From contig NC_073746.1 in assembly GCF_029784135.1 (NCBI RefSeq), positions 246,645,307 through 246,709,306 of the forward strand: DNA of 64,000 bases. The letters run 5' to 3'. Below are positions 38,511 to 51,300 of this stretch, one piece after another. The first letter of the stretch is position 1. Every line of letters starts with the position of its first letter. The notes under the pieces were generated by a model, which saw nothing but the letters and a program-made list of their open reading frames with translations, ran no database searches and was not told where the DNA came from. Position numbers and translations under genes: made by a program. Source of the DNA: Toxorhynchites rutilus septentrionalis (taxonomy: Eukaryota; Arthropoda; Insecta; Diptera; Culicidae).

Positions 38511-39227
38511 TAGAAACACAGTCCAAATTTCTACTTTTAGACGAAATATTTCAAATAACTAGAAGGAACCGTTGCGAAAAAATGTTTTATCTTCAGTTTT
38601 AACCGAAGAACACTCACACTCTCACCACTAGATAATACCTTTATTACATTCGGTTTGAAATACGCTGCACTTAGACGCCACTTTTAGCCCGGTAACAATA
38701 CACAGCGTTGTTCCTTTCACATGTGCCAGTCAGCATTATTTTTGTTTACGTATCTGACTATCTGACTTCCGTTCAAACGACTCGATTCGAACAATTTCAA
38801 AAAAAAAAAATTCTTGTTTTCTCTTTCTTTCTCATTTTCTTCGGAAGCACGATATGCACGGTGACTTTCTACGATTGTCTTCGTAGTGGTATTGTTGTAA
38901 TCAGATTGTATTTCGCTGCTGCTCTAGTTGCTCCTTTAAGTCGGAACAATTTGAGGAGCACAAATTGGACCAATCAAAACGAGGCACATAGCGCGTTTGG
39001 ATAATGCTTGACATTTCACAATTATTCAATTGCTTATCTCAAGAAAAATAAAATGTTATTTATAGATAACATTTTTTTTAGATGCGTAGAAATATTTCCT
39101 ATCAACTGATGAAAACATCATTGCGATCTATTAAGAAATGCTCCAGTTATAAGCATTAGAAATCCTTCATTTTTTCCTACCAGTTCAGTGCCTAGATTTT
39201 CATTTTACCCCCTATATTTTCCGGTTA

Positions 39228-39247
39228 AACGTAGTCCTACGTCAAAA
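39228..39247 (+). repeat. Palindromic tail motif, solo copy
   Basis: ACGTAGTCCTACGTC followed by AAAAAT, as at 8145-8165, but without the neighbouring composite repeat. Confidence 0.7.
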
Positions 39248-40656
39248 ATAAACATTACATTGCAAATAGAGAAATTGTTGCTCAGTCTATATTTATTCGA
39301 TAAATATCTCCGTTCGGACACGTGAATGCCACCTCAGGAACGAAGCAGTAGAGTCGGGAGAGCTAATACCAATAAACACATTTGATTTTTTTTTAGTTTA
39401 CCGCAATAAGATTGGACGAATTATCACATACAATTGCTTCTATACTTGATTGAGCAGTAAAATTAATATTTCCTAATCTCGAATGATCCGAAAACATGAA
39501 TAATGATCAAACAAACGAACGGAATTCGCAAAAAAATGACGTTTAGTAGACAGGTGAAAAAACGCATTTGTACAAAAACTAGAATGGGCGATTCGTTCGA
39601 ACGAACAATTTTCGAAAATTCGAATGTAATACGAAATATAAACACAAAAGGAACATATTTTCTGTTTGTTTGAGAACAATAATGAGGATGAACATCTCGT
39701 TCCGCCTGAAGCTTCTAAATTTTTACGAAAATTCAATGATAGATCCGAAAAAATCACAAATAAGTCCGAACACAGACCTAAATTCACATAAACTCTTTTC
39801 TGGAAAATTCACTTTTTGTTATTTCTGGCAAAAAATATTATTTTTATTATATTCCTTCAGAATGCATCGGAATATTTGAAATAACTCTTCAGGAGAACAT
39901 TTAGAAGGCCTCAAAAGGACCGATTGATGGTTTTGTAGAGACTGTTGAAGATAATTGATTGTTGATTAATTCTTGCCTTTACGAGAGCAATACACAAGCA
40001 ATTTGTTCCTTCATAGTAATAAATTAATGCAGTATTCATCGCGACAGTCGGTGACACATTCGATCACAGGCGATCATATATTCGTTTCCCCAGCACCAAT
40101 ATTGAACGTTTCTTAATCACTTCAATCCACCTGTTGCGACGCATGAAAACAACAAAGTGTGCGTGTCATGCAAAAATATAGAAGCACTCTCGCCAGACGG
40201 CATTTGAGGCACCGGGTCGATGCTCCCATCGAAAAAATTGCCCCGTAGTCAGCTTTCTCTTCCAATTTTCCGATGTATCGAGCAAAACCTTTCCAAAACC
40301 TCTCAGCATCAGCAAGAAATATTGTCTGCTCGCTAGCTGGATTGATAGTGGGATTTGCAATCAGTTCAAAACAAACGGAGATTTTGCAATACTGCATCTC
40401 TCCACGTTGCCCATACAACAACAGCATATGATTCGAAGTGGCTTATGGATAGTGTATCTCATAAATTGCCTCTTATTGGCAGCACATGTTGGTAAACGCA
40501 GAAATAGGTAGAACAAATGTATGGGAAATGAGAATGCTTCCAATTTTCGTTAATTCAGTCCGTTTATGGATTAGAGGATTAAAATGTACAGCATATTGAA
40601 CAAATCTGGCGAAAGTTATTAACGACAACTTTATTTAATAAAATCTTCTGCTTTAC

Positions 40657-40678
40657 TGAAAGACGTAGTCCTACGTAA
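40657..40678 (+). repeat. Palindromic tail motif, solo copy
   Basis: GAAAGACGTAGTCCTACGTA, preserving the left flank GAAAGACGTAG seen at 8140. Confidence 0.7.
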
Positions 40679-41370
40679 ACAGTATGGAACAATACATGTT
40701 CATGTTCTTTGTAAGTGATTGAAAATCTTGAACGAGAATTGTATCTCAAAACAATTTGATATTATAATGACGAGATTTGGTAGAAATACTAGGAAATTTG
40801 TAATAAAAGGAAAATGTAAAGGGTCAGTTAGAGAAGATTGAAGAGTTCTGCGATTGGACCCATGAACGTTCGCTTGGTAAGAAAATGTGAAGGCTACCTA
40901 AAATATAATGAAATTAGTAATTTTGGGCAGCTGACACCTTATGTAAAATGTTTAAAAAAATCGGAAATATTCGCGTCAAAATCGGCTGATTTGGCGTGGA
41001 ATTGCTCTAAAAACAAATAAACAAAAAAAAATCTACCAAAAGATTTTGATGAACTCATTCATATTTATTTCTTATCGAGTTTTTTTTTTGTTTTTGACAT
41101 GAAATCTACGAAGGAAGGTTCCGTTTTTTTCGATATATATATATTTTGAAAATTATTTGATCCTGTTTCGACTGAAAATTGCAAATTATATTAATTTAAA
41201 AACGCGCCTTTCTCAAAACTGTATTTGTCACAATTTCACAAATTTAGAAAATGTCGGAAAAGGGAAGCCCAGATGCAGATCTATTAGCCCCTTTCTGAAC
41301 ACTCATGAAACACAACGACCTGTAGAAAACATAGTTAAAGAGTTATTTTTCATCCCATTTATTTATTTAC

Positions 41371-41790
41371 TAGCTGACCCGGCAAACTTCGTCCCGCCTA
41401 GAATTTATTTTTTGTTATCATTATCTCCAAACATTCACGTTTTCTTACTAACTATCATTCATCATCTAATTGACCCTTTACAATTTACTTTTAATATAAA
41501 TTTCCTAGGACTTCTACCAAAACTTGTCATTTGCACTAAAACCTTCACATACCAAATTTGGCTCCATTTGCTTGATTAGTTTTCGAGTTATGCAGAAATT
41601 TGTGTTTCATTTGTATGGCAGCCCTCCCCCCTATAGAGAGGTGGGAGGAGTGTCTAATCACCATAGAAACATTTGTTGCATCCTAAAACCTCCATATACG
41701 TAATTTGGTTTCATTTGCTTGATTAATTCTCGAATAATGCAGAAATTTGTGTTTCATTTGTATCGTGTTCATGTTACATTTTTATCGTAT
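41371..41790 (+). repeat. TAGCTGACCCGGC repeat, copy B (3'-truncated)
   Basis: Starts TAGCTGACCCGGCAAACTTC and includes two internal units (TTTGCTTGATTAGTTTTCGA; TTTGCTTGATTAATTCTCGA) but lacks the (CAGA)n tail. It breaks off near 41765-41790 just before an inverted SINE. Confidence 0.75.
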
Positions 41791-41811
41791 CGATACATTC
41801 TGTTCCGTTGT

Positions 41812-42060
41812 TCAGTAAGACCGGACAACAGAGACAGATGATATGATCATTGTAGTGATATTAATAGCACAACAGTCCGATATCTCTTGTTGCAAGCAGC
41901 AGAGCTTGTATGGATGAAGAGAGGCCAGGACTCCGATCGTGAATCGATCTCCATCACTGATGATTGTTGCGTGGACGCGGTTATTCTACAATAACACACA
42001 AAATTGGTCAATTGATGACCCTGATTTTTGAACTCATTATCGATCGCTAAAGGTGGAAAC
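41812..42060 (-). repeat. tRNA-derived SINE, copy 4 (reverse, partial)
   Basis: Reverse complement of the SINE body: GTAGTTGTGTGG-type phrases are degraded, but GATCGATCTCCATCACTGATG (here GAATCGATCTCCATCACTGA), GTTGCGTGGACG and AATTGATGACCCTG are clear. It lacks the 3' half. Confidence 0.7.
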
Positions 42061-43071
42061 AGAATGCCGCGTTGTGTGTTACTTCTCATCAGCTGTCATT
42101 GCTTGCGTTTTGTACAAAAAACATTCGCCCGAAGCAGTCTGTTGATTTGCAGTCACAATCTAGCATTCGCGTATCCACTTTTCATGTAAACAAAAACAAA
42201 ATAAAATTCGTATGAAAATCTTGTTCTTGTTGTGTCCACGGATCAGTTGAATGTTTTTAAAAACAACACATTGACATATCCGCGCAGGCGGTATTGAGCT
42301 TCGTTTACTAGTTTAGGGGAGCGTGAAAGAATAGCTGATTTTCAGTCGGAATGAACACGTTTTCAAAATTAAAATTATGAATGAAAATTAGCTTTTCCAA
42401 ATCAAACTAGTATTCTATTTAAATGAAAAACATTTTTGTTTGCATGTGGTGAAAAAGTCTCATACGAAAATTGTTTATGAAGACAACTCTATATTATGAT
42501 GAGAAAATTCAGCAACAATGTTGGAATTGTTTAGCCATATGGTTGAATTAAATTCAGAAACACGTGTTTCAAGTAATCAAATAACATAATGTGAAAAATT
42601 TCATTCAAATTTTAGAATTTGAAAACCGGCTTCGTGTCTTCTAATCTGATAGAGATTACACTAACGAGTTTGGGACCCAAATTATGGCCCTAATTTGAAG
42701 TTTCCACCAGACGTCGACACCATGCCACTGTCAACGCGAATTCGGCGCACGCAGTTTGGAACAAATGTTAGCGTTTAGTACAACGATGCTAATGACGCAA
42801 CGCATTATTGTGTTCGACTAAATGGAAACACACATATTTAAAATGAAGTGTCGAAGCACAATTGTCGCAACGCGACGCATAGCGCGGCATTCTGGTCCCA
42901 CCTTCAGTAAGCGAACGCACAACCAACGTGGCTACGAAGATCCCTTATATCGCTTACCATGATTCCAATTGTTTTGAAAAAAAAAAAAAATGTTGAAAGC
43001 ACTATGTTCGGGAATCAAAATAAATTGAATAAAATGGTTAAAAATTACAGTTTCGTTAAATAAACTATTTC
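42061..43071. other. Unassigned stretch with a reversed SINE head
   Basis: 42905-42950 (AGTAAGCGAACGCACAACCA, GTGGCTACGAAGATCCC) is the reverse complement of a SINE 5' head. 42690-42900 is GC-richer (GACACCATGCCACTGTCAAC, CGCAACGCGACGCATAGCGC) and resembles the degenerate ends of a dispersed element. No gene. Confidence 0.5.
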
Positions 43072-43553
43072 GGGAGTCTCCGTAGCCACATTGGTTGCGC
43101 GTTCGCTTAGTAAGCGATCGATCGTGAGTTCAGAGCTCAGGGCTCTCAATGACCATCTTTGTGTTGTTACGTCCACGCAACAATCATCAGCGATGGAGAT
43201 CGATCCACGGTCGAAATAAGATCGATTCATCCATACAACTGCCCTGCTCCGCAAGAAAACATCGAGCTGCTGATCTAATAATAACTCAACAATGATCATA
43301 TCAACTGTCTCTGCTGTCCGGTGGCCTAACTGGATAATGGAAGAACAGAAGGGATACTCTTACGCCTAAATGGCTGTGTAAATGTACCATATGCAATGGT
43401 ATAGAAGGAATACTCTTACGCCGAAAAATGGCAACTGTGTAATGTGCTAATTGTAGATATAATAAACATGTGACATGTACACGATTAAAGTTAGACTCTG
43501 TTACAGCTAAAATGCTAATGAGCCTAAAATACACAAATGGGATAAAAAAATAA
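43072..43553 (+). repeat. tRNA-derived SINE, copy 3 (near full length)
   Basis: Starts GGGAGTCTCCGTAGCCACAT with TTGGTTGCGCGTTCGCTTAG (A-box-like), GTGAGTTCAGAGCTCAG (B-box-like), the body CGCAACAATCATCAGCGATG and the tail ACAAATGGGATAAAAAAATA. About 480 bp, similar in layout to copy 2. AAATAAACTATT occurs on both sides (43059-43071 and about 43547-43558), a plausible target duplication. Confidence 0.8.
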
Positions 43554-43555
43554 AC

Positions 43556-44214
43556 TATTACGACCCGTCATTTTTTCTAGGTTCTGGGTACATTCTAAGT
43601 TCATGAACAATCAATAATTACTATACAATAAGAATCTTCCAGTCACACCTCTCATCAACTTTCTTTCCGACTTTTCCTGAAGGCTGGACTGTAAATATAT
43701 TTAGAAATATAAAAAAATCACTAGTTAAAATGCAAACAAACCAAATTTCAAATTTCAAAAATATTGAACCAGTTATGCTTTGAAAAATAAATCTACATGA
43801 ACTGAAAAGCAGGCATCTATGTGTATCTTCCCCTCAATATTTGAAAAAATATATATAAAAATTCCTAAAAACAATAAAAAAACATCATTTCATGCATCTC
43901 TGTTAGTAAAATGTAAATTAACTGGTTCAGTGAGATATAGATGTACTTCAAATATGATTGAGCTCACTCGCAACGATATTTCCAAATAGCGACTTTGCGA
44001 AATTATGGCTAGTACTGGTGGTGAATGATTTTATTCTAAACTAGTGTGGGGATACCATCTGGTCGGAGTTAAATATCAGAACACCTGTCACAATTACGAT
44101 CATGGCCAAAACTTGATGAATGATCTTTTGAAAAATAAATAAATAAAAACGAGTTGTATGTGATCTGCACTTCAATAAACTACTCAAACCTATTTTAATC
44201 TATTTATTCAACAC
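43556..44214. other. Unassigned AT-rich stretch
   Basis: No gene or recognisable repeat. Confidence 0.4.
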
Positions 44215-44721
44215 TAGCTGATCCGGCAAACTTCGTCCCGCCAAAAATTTATTTTTCGTTATCACATCCACGTTTTCTTACTAAGCGCTGTTCATGGGTC
44301 CAATCGCAGAATTATTCATTGATTGATCTTCTAATCTATCGTTTAAAATTACCTTTTACTATAAAATTCCTAGTACTTCTACCAAAACTCGACATTGTAA
44401 TATCAGATTATTTTCAGACACAATTCTCGTTAAAGATTGTTCAACCACTTGCAAATAATATGTTTTTTCCGTTACGTTACATGCCAAATTTAGTTTTATT
44501 TGCTTGATTAATTCTCGAGTAATGCAGAAATTTGTGTTTCATTTGTATGGCAGCCCCCCCTTAAAGAGGGGGGAGGGGTCTCAAACTATCACGAAAACCT
44601 TCCACGGCCCCAAAAACCCCTACATACCAATTTTCATGTTGATCGGTTCAGTAGTTTCCGAGTCCATAATAATCAGACAGACAGACAGACAGACAGCCAG
44701 ACAGAAATCCATTTATATATA
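44215..44721 (+). repeat. TAGCTGACCCGGC repeat, copy C (full length, single unit)
   Basis: Starts TAGCTGATCCGGCAAACTTC and ends CAGACAGACAGACAGACAG then CAGAAATCCATTTATATATA. It has only one internal unit (TTTGCTTGATTAATTCTCGA ... CCCTTAAAGAGGGGGG), so at 507 bp it is probably closest to the basic form. Its (TA) tail is the insertion site of the next element. Confidence 0.8.
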
Positions 44722-45030
44722 CAGTAGAACCCCGATTATCCGCGAAATAGTCTGGCTAGCTCACCGAAATCGAAATCGAAAATCGCGGATAAACCACGAA
44801 ATAAAGATAGTTCAGCATGAAAACTATGTTCTATCTATACAGAAACCATTAAACTATCCATCTGTGAGGTCGTGTACATTAGTGATCAGATAATTTGATC
44901 AAAACAAAAAAGCAAGTGCCTACCTCTCACTGACAAATTTCGGGAAGCTCTATAGAATGACTATGGAACTCGCTTTCGCGGATAACCCGCACCGCGGATC
45001 ATCCGCTCGCGGATAATCTGTGTTCCACTG
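44722..45030. mobile_element. Tigger/pogo-type MITE, 309 bp
   Basis: Left end CAGTAGAACCCCGATTATCC, right end the imperfect reverse complement (GGATAATCTGTGTTCCACTG), TA on both sides (44720-44721, 45031-45032). Both ends continue with CGCGGATAA-type subterminal repeats. CAGT...GATTATCCGCG ends are typical of Tigger/pogo elements, which duplicate TA. No transposase inside. Confidence 0.88.
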
Positions 45031-45032
45031 TA

Positions 45033-47412
45033 TATATTAGTGATAATTTTAGCTCGCTGCGGAGGTACATTATCTTGCAGTAATATCTAACCACATGGAT
45101 CTCCATATTCTATTGTTCAGATCGATCGCACTTAATTTTTTTTCAAACTTTTACTTTCACTTTTTTTTCAAAATTACTAGGTGTCTTTAGAGTTTGATGT
45201 CAGCGGTTCCTTCTGTAGGGGAAGAATTCGGTTTATGTTGGGACAGAAGCTTAATGTTAACACATCACATGTTAACATTGATCATAGTTCTTATTACAAA
45301 TATAAATATCAACCCAGAAACTCGCCAAAGTCGTGGAATAATTTCTCTAATTGTAACTTGTATTCAGAATGAGACCCTAAATTAGGCATCAATAATCAAT
45401 TGCTAACTGATGCAGATCATATAATTGGAATCAGGAAAGGTTATTGAAACTCAGATCCCAATCATTCATATTAACTTTTACTGTGCGACTCACCGGAATC
45501 GTTGTTACAAATATTAATATCAATATTCATTGATGAAATCACACCAGGACTACTCCCCCGCGAAAACCAAACAAAGCAAGTTCAGCACAAACCGAAAATC
45601 CCATGAATATTAAGATACGATAAACTCAGACATTTTTATTGCGCAGTAAAACATACACCAGATCAAAGCGATAAACAGCGCGAATCCGCTATCTCTTGAT
45701 GTTGGTTTTGATATCAACCAATCTCCTAAGACCGACAAACAAAGATTCAAAGAAAGTGAATCGAGGCGCAAGGAAAATATACAAAGGCAAGAAGAGGGAA
45801 AATATTTGCCTGACATATACGAGCACTTATGCAAACAGCCAACTCCACTCCAAACGCACGCAGACGCTGGATTTTCGCCCCCTTCTCGCGGGTTTGCAGC
45901 CGACAGTTCCAATCTGTGATTGACAAGCCGGTAAGTCCGACGCTCTTTTTTTTTGCTTCCTTGCGTTAGAAATATCACAATCACCGAACCGAAGTGAATC
46001 AATCGAAATCGATTTCGTTCCAAAACCCAGCTCAAATGTGTCGATTTGATCTGTCGGTTAAGCGAGCAACGGAACCCCACCCACGCTCAAGGTACAAGGC
46101 CTCATGCTTACGTGCAGCAGCAGATGGATTGTGGGGGGAGAGAACTCCTTTGTCGGAAAAATATTTTCCCCAATCAATCCGCCACTTGACGCTGGTTTGA
46201 TGCAGGACGAACGATGAACCCCGACGACGATAATGGAATTACGTTGGAAACAATAACAAATTCTTGTTTATCATATTAGAAATATTGACTGAGGGTTCTG
46301 CCCCTCCTGTTTGAAGGATGAATCTTCCGGATGAATTTATTAGTAATGTCATTGGTAAAATGGTATATATCATTCCGCAGTCCTTTATTTGTCCCACAGC
46401 AATGAACCATGAAAAATAATTCACATAGCATAACCCTGCAAGACCCCACAACCCCCATTGGCAAACGCTGACAGTGTGTAACAATAACACAGGTCGACCC
46501 TAAAAGCCCCACATTGGGTCGCGCCGCACCCCACAAACAGCCCAACCGCACACACACACACACATTCATCTATAATGTACGAAAAGGTCCATTGGCATGT
46601 GCTTTGATATCCGACAAGAACTTGTGGGACTATTGTTGCTCCTCTAGTTTCGCTGTCTGCGCATAATTTGAATACTTGTTGCTGCTCCCTCTCTGCCTTC
46701 GCCTTTCAGGACTCTGAAAGCCTATTGACATCGAGCTAAACATGGAACGGGGAATGGACTAACTTTTGCACTGGGGTAGTTAACGTAAATACAGACTGAT
46801 AGTCTCTCGGAGGCAAGTAGAGAATTGAATTATATCACTGGAATGAAGGATAGCAAATGGATTCCGGAATCGATACGTATGCGCGAAAAGTGGGTGAAGG
46901 ATAACTTTTTCATGGAAAAGTTTAGCACTGGCTTTTAACACACAACAGTTGTTGTAATTTGGTTTGTTGAATTTCGTTTCGAAACATATTTCTTTGGTAT
47001 GATTTGGATACAATTCTGTAATTGGCATGGTGTATAAGTGTTTTCCTGAGAAGTGGCGAGCATTTTAAATCGTGACTTCGCTCCATACAACTTATTTCGA
47101 GGCGCTATGCCGGTCGAATGTCATTTTCAAGTTGAATTTGCCCGAAAACGGCCTCGTAGTAAGTGTATAACGACGCAATCGAATTTTATCAGTTTAGTCT
47201 TCTTGAGTGTTTATTTGCCTCCAGATTTCGCTCCGCGTTAGTATTTGGTACTAATTTTCCTTTGAAAATTCTCAACCCAGACCACTTCTTTGTCCACCTA
47301 CGGCAATTGAGCAAATTCGTTCATAAAATAAATGAATGGGAGCTGTTTTCGCGTGTTCGGATTTCAACTTTTATACGGAGTGTTAGGTAATCTACTGCGA
47401 ATCTCTTAGAGC
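45033..47412. other. Unassigned stretch; GC-richer at 45.6-46.6 kb
   Basis: No supportable gene. A minus-strand frame at 45610-46080 (156 codons) has no recognisable domain and no start or splice context. 46548-46564 is a short (CA)n. The 45.6-46.6 kb part does not look repeated in this window and could be unique host DNA. Confidence 0.4.
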
Positions 47413-47560
47413 AGGGTTTCTCAAAGTGGTCGATATCGACCCCTTGTGGTCGATCTCGGTTTCCAAGGGGTCGACACGAACGAAAACTGATTTTGGGGGT
47501 CGACGAGGTCTAAACATCGACCCCTATTAATTAACACAAGTTTTCATTTGAAACATTCAA
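47413..47560. repeat. Possible hAT-type element end
   Basis: CAGGGTTTCTCAAAGTGGTC, then several GGTCGA/TCGACC blocks (GGTCGATATCGACC, GGGGTCGACACG, GGGGGTCGACGAGG, CATCGACCCC). CAGxGxTTCTCAA with repeated GTCGAC motifs is typical of hAT (Buster/Charlie-like) ends. No matching right end was found. Confidence 0.5.
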
Positions 47561-47589
47561 TATATTAGTTTGGGGAAAAAGTAATCTAA

Positions 47590-48010
47590 AAATAAGGGTG
47601 AAATTCAAAACTATTTTCAATATGCTTCGGATTGTCCGATTTAGGTCAAATATGCACCGTTTTGTTGCAAAATTTGTTGCCATTCTAAAGGTGACTTCAT
47701 AATGTCTCTATCATAGAGTTCTTGGTCCTTATTGACGATAAGGTGTAGCAATAGATTTTTAGAATCTTCTCTTCATCCAAATTTCTCATCACTCTGAACA
47801 TTTTGCAATAAGAGGAAAAGGTGGTAATCCCTTGGTGTCGGATTCGGACTATGTGGTGGATGCATAAAAACATTCCAATTTAGCTCTCAGAAATCTGTGG
47901 CCTTGCGCTGTCCTGATGGAACACAAAACCTCTTAGCCAGTTTTGAACTTTTCTGGTCAATCGCTAGCTTCAAACGGTCCTATTGTTGACAGTAGAGATC
48001 TCAATTTATG
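47590..48010 (-). pseudogene. Mariner A transposase, C-terminal relic
   Basis: On the minus strand the block 47870-48000 aligns with the mariner B part that encodes the region before and around HQDNAR: it still shows the reverse complement of GTGTTCCATCAGGACAGCGC. Several indels break the frame. The interrupted remainder lies at 52165-52440 as the N-terminal part. No coding capacity is left. Confidence 0.65.
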
Positions 48011-48076
48011 ATAATGGACTAAAATAAAAATAAAAATTAGAAAAAAAAATAAAAAGATAAAACAGTTAGTTCTCAA

Positions 48077-48343
48077 ATGGGGATCAACATAGGGTAGGAG
48101 CCTGCCTGTTGGTCTCAAATGTTCCTATCTCACGCCTCCACGAAGATCATATGACGACATTTTTAGATCGGGCGTGAACTGGAAACACACACCTGGTCTT
48201 GGCTCCGAGAACGGGTGTCGAAAGTGGCTAAGTGAGGGGGTGCGAGCGAGTCAGAGCGCTATATCTCTCCCGGGGAAGGACTCCCGGGTCATGGAGGCCT
48301 TGCCAACCCGCTGTCTCCCGGGCAAAGGAGATACACCCAGAAA
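48077..48343 (+). other. 5' untranslated region of Dong-type copy 2
   Basis: About 267 bp before the ATG at 48344, matching copy 1 with very few differences (for instance CATAGGG versus CACTAGGG, and AAGGACTCCC versus AAGGCCTCCC). Confidence 0.7.
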
Positions 48344-51300
48344 ATGGAGCTACGTTCACGAAGATTAATTAGAATGCGATCACCCGAGGAGGGTCCCCGA
48401 ACTGGAGCTGGTCCTGGAACGGGCGTAAGAGCGAGCGGCCAGCGGCTGGAGGGCGATGTGCAAGAGCGGGCCACCAGCCGGGTTCAACCCGAAGAGCTAC
48501 CGCCAAACGGAAACAGCAGCCATCGACATCACCCAAGAAACGCTGCGCCTACGAGACGTGTTGCGACTGCCAGACGACAGTCGTCCACACTTGTGGGTAC
48601 CACTAGGCGCCGGATCATGTGGACACACGAAATGAATGAATTCGTGATCCGCGCCTATTACATCTGCACTGCTTTGGAGACGGACATGAGCGGTCGCCCT
48701 CGAATACTAACAATGTTCGAGGACGCGTATCCAGAGTTCGTCGGGAGGCTTGATCAGAACGCGATGAACGCGAGGCGTAGAGCGATAGTACGCAACAACA
48801 TGCTCTCCCAAACGCAAATCGACGAGATCAAGCAGCAGGTGCAGAGAGAAATAAGCTCCAGGAACAACAGAGCAAGCGATGTGTCGAGACGAAGTTCAGT
48901 ACGGCTGAGCAATTCATTCGCGAGTGGGGCACGCGAATCAGCACCAGTGGAGGCCACAGTACTACAACCCCCTGAGCCGGAAGACCCACAGCCAGATCAA
49001 CCACTACTACGCGATCTGGTCTTCCACTACGACGGGGCGATCTCACAGTTCCTCGACACAGACCCATTGTCGCGCCCCAGGATCCCGAAGTTGCAGCATT
49101 CCCGCAGGCTGACAAGTGCAGTAAAGCTCATGAACGAGCACGTTCTTCCGCTGCACTTGGTTGATGCTGAGAACATGGAGGAGCTGCAACTGAAAGTTTA
49201 CTGTGCTGCTGTGGCGACCGCCAAAAGTTTAGGATACCGTATTAGGCCAAGAGGCGGACTGCTCCAACATCTCCGTGAAAGGCGTGAGCCTCCATGGCGA
49301 AGGAGATTGGAGCAACGGATCCTAAACAAGCGCTCCGCAATTGGAAGACTGATGGCGTACAAAAGAGGCAGCAGATCGGCGAAATTATGTCGCCAAGTTG
49401 CTGTGATCGTGCGACCTACTGAACTTCGCCAGCTGGGAGCTCACCAGCTGACGGAAAAACTCGACACACTGGTACAGCAATTGAGCGTCCTGACTAAACG
49501 GCTGAAACGTTACTCTGACTCTGCAAAGCGCCAGGAACAAAATCGGATGTTCAGAGATAACGAAAAAGCGTTCTACGACCACATTAGCGACGAGAAGCCC
49601 GACTACCGCGAAGGTTTGCCAGATATTAGCGATGTGACGAACTTCTGGGCTGGTATTTGGGAGACCCCAGTACAACATCGCGACGGGCAAATGTGGTTAA
49701 GACGGGAGGAGGAGAGTTGTGGTGAAATTGGAGAGATGCCAGCTATCATCGTCGAAGAGAACGATGTCCGCGAAGCCTCGCGGTACCTGAGGAACTGGGC
49801 AGCACCGGGCCCCGATGGAGTTCAGAACTTCTGGCACAAGAAGCTGACCGTCGCACATCCAAAGATAGCTGAGTGCTTCAACAAGGTGCTACGTGACCCA
49901 CACAACCTTCCTGAATTCGCCACCCGTGGCGTCACCTTCCTCCTCCCGAAAGACAGCAACACATTGAACCCATCAAAGTACAGGCCGATAACGTGCCTAT
50001 CGAGTCTGTACAAGATATTAAGCAGCATCATAACCGCCAAAGTTTCTGCCCACTGCGAACAACACCATATCATCGCAGAAGAGCAGAAAGGATGCAGAAA
50101 AAATACGCATGGCTGCAAAGACCAGGCCATCATCGACGCAGCCATAGTCGGCCAGGCGGTTTATAACCAGCGGAACCTAAGCATGGCCTATATCGATTAC
50201 AGGAAGGCTTATGACTCCATACCTCACTCGTTTCTCGTCCGGGTATTGGAGCTCTACAAAATTGATCCCGTCGTCGTTAGGTTCCTGCAGCATGCGATGA
50301 GGCAGTGGAGCACGTCTCTGCACCTTAGTGATGGGGAAAATGTGTTGCAGTCTAGAACGCTGCAGATAAAGAGGGGGATATTCCAAGGCGACTCTTTCAG
50401 CCCGCTTTGGTTTTGTCTGGCACTGAACCCCCTCAGTAGGACGCTCAATAGAAACGGTCATGGCTATAAAATAAGGTATGGCGACGGCGCCCACGAAGAA
50501 GTGACCCATACCTTTTACATGGACGATCTCAAGGTCTACGCTGATTCACGTCAGCGTCTAGGTGTAGCTATCCGGGTTGTCGAAGACATAAGCAGGGACA
50601 TCTGTATGGAGTTCGGCCTCGACAAGTGTCGCTGTGTCCACCTGCTGAAAGGACAACTTACCGAATCCGGAGGCTACGAGGTCTATGACGGCGAGTTTAT
50701 AAGAGACATGGTTCGTGGCGAATCCTATAAATATCTTGGATTCCGACAGCTCACCGGGATTCGCCACTCCGACATCAAGACGGAGCTGCGAGACAAGTTC
50801 TTGAGTCGAGTGAACTGTGTCCTGAGGACTTTCCTCAACGCGGGGAACAAGGTACGCGCGATCAACACATTCGCGGTTCCCCTGCTGACCTTCAGTTTTG
50901 GTGTAGTCAAATGGAGCAAAACTGACCTAGAGGACCTTGAGAGGAGGATGAGGAAAGCATTCAAAGAGGCCGGAATGCACCATCCTCAATCGGCACTGGA
51001 GAGAGTTTCACTACCACGCAAAGAAGGGGGACTTGGAACCGTCGACATTTCTGCACTGTGTGTTGCCCAGGTACGACAACTGCGCGAGTACTTCGCAGAA
51101 CGCGCCAACCAAAACGCGCTATACCGGGCTGTCTGCGCCACTGACAGAGGATACAGCGCTCTGCACTTGGCGCAAGCGGAGTACCAACTAAACTGCAATC
51201 TGCAGACAGTGGAGGAGAAGATTGCAGCTTGGAAGCAGAAGGCAGTGCATGGTGCCCACCCCCATCAACTGGACCGGCCACACGTCGACAAGGCCGCATC

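Larger units (their letters stand above)
38511..41370. other. Unassigned AT-rich stretch
   Basis: No supportable gene. It holds two solo copies of the GACGTAGTCCTACGTC tail at 39228-39247 (AAACGTAGTCCTACGTCAAA) and 40657-40678 (AAAGACGTAGTCCTACGTAA). A minus-strand frame at 40122-40427 is unrecognised. Confidence 0.45.

Noticed and set aside
45610..46080. 156-codon minus-strand frame
   Set aside because: No recognisable motif, ends in repeat-like sequence, no gene-like neighbours.
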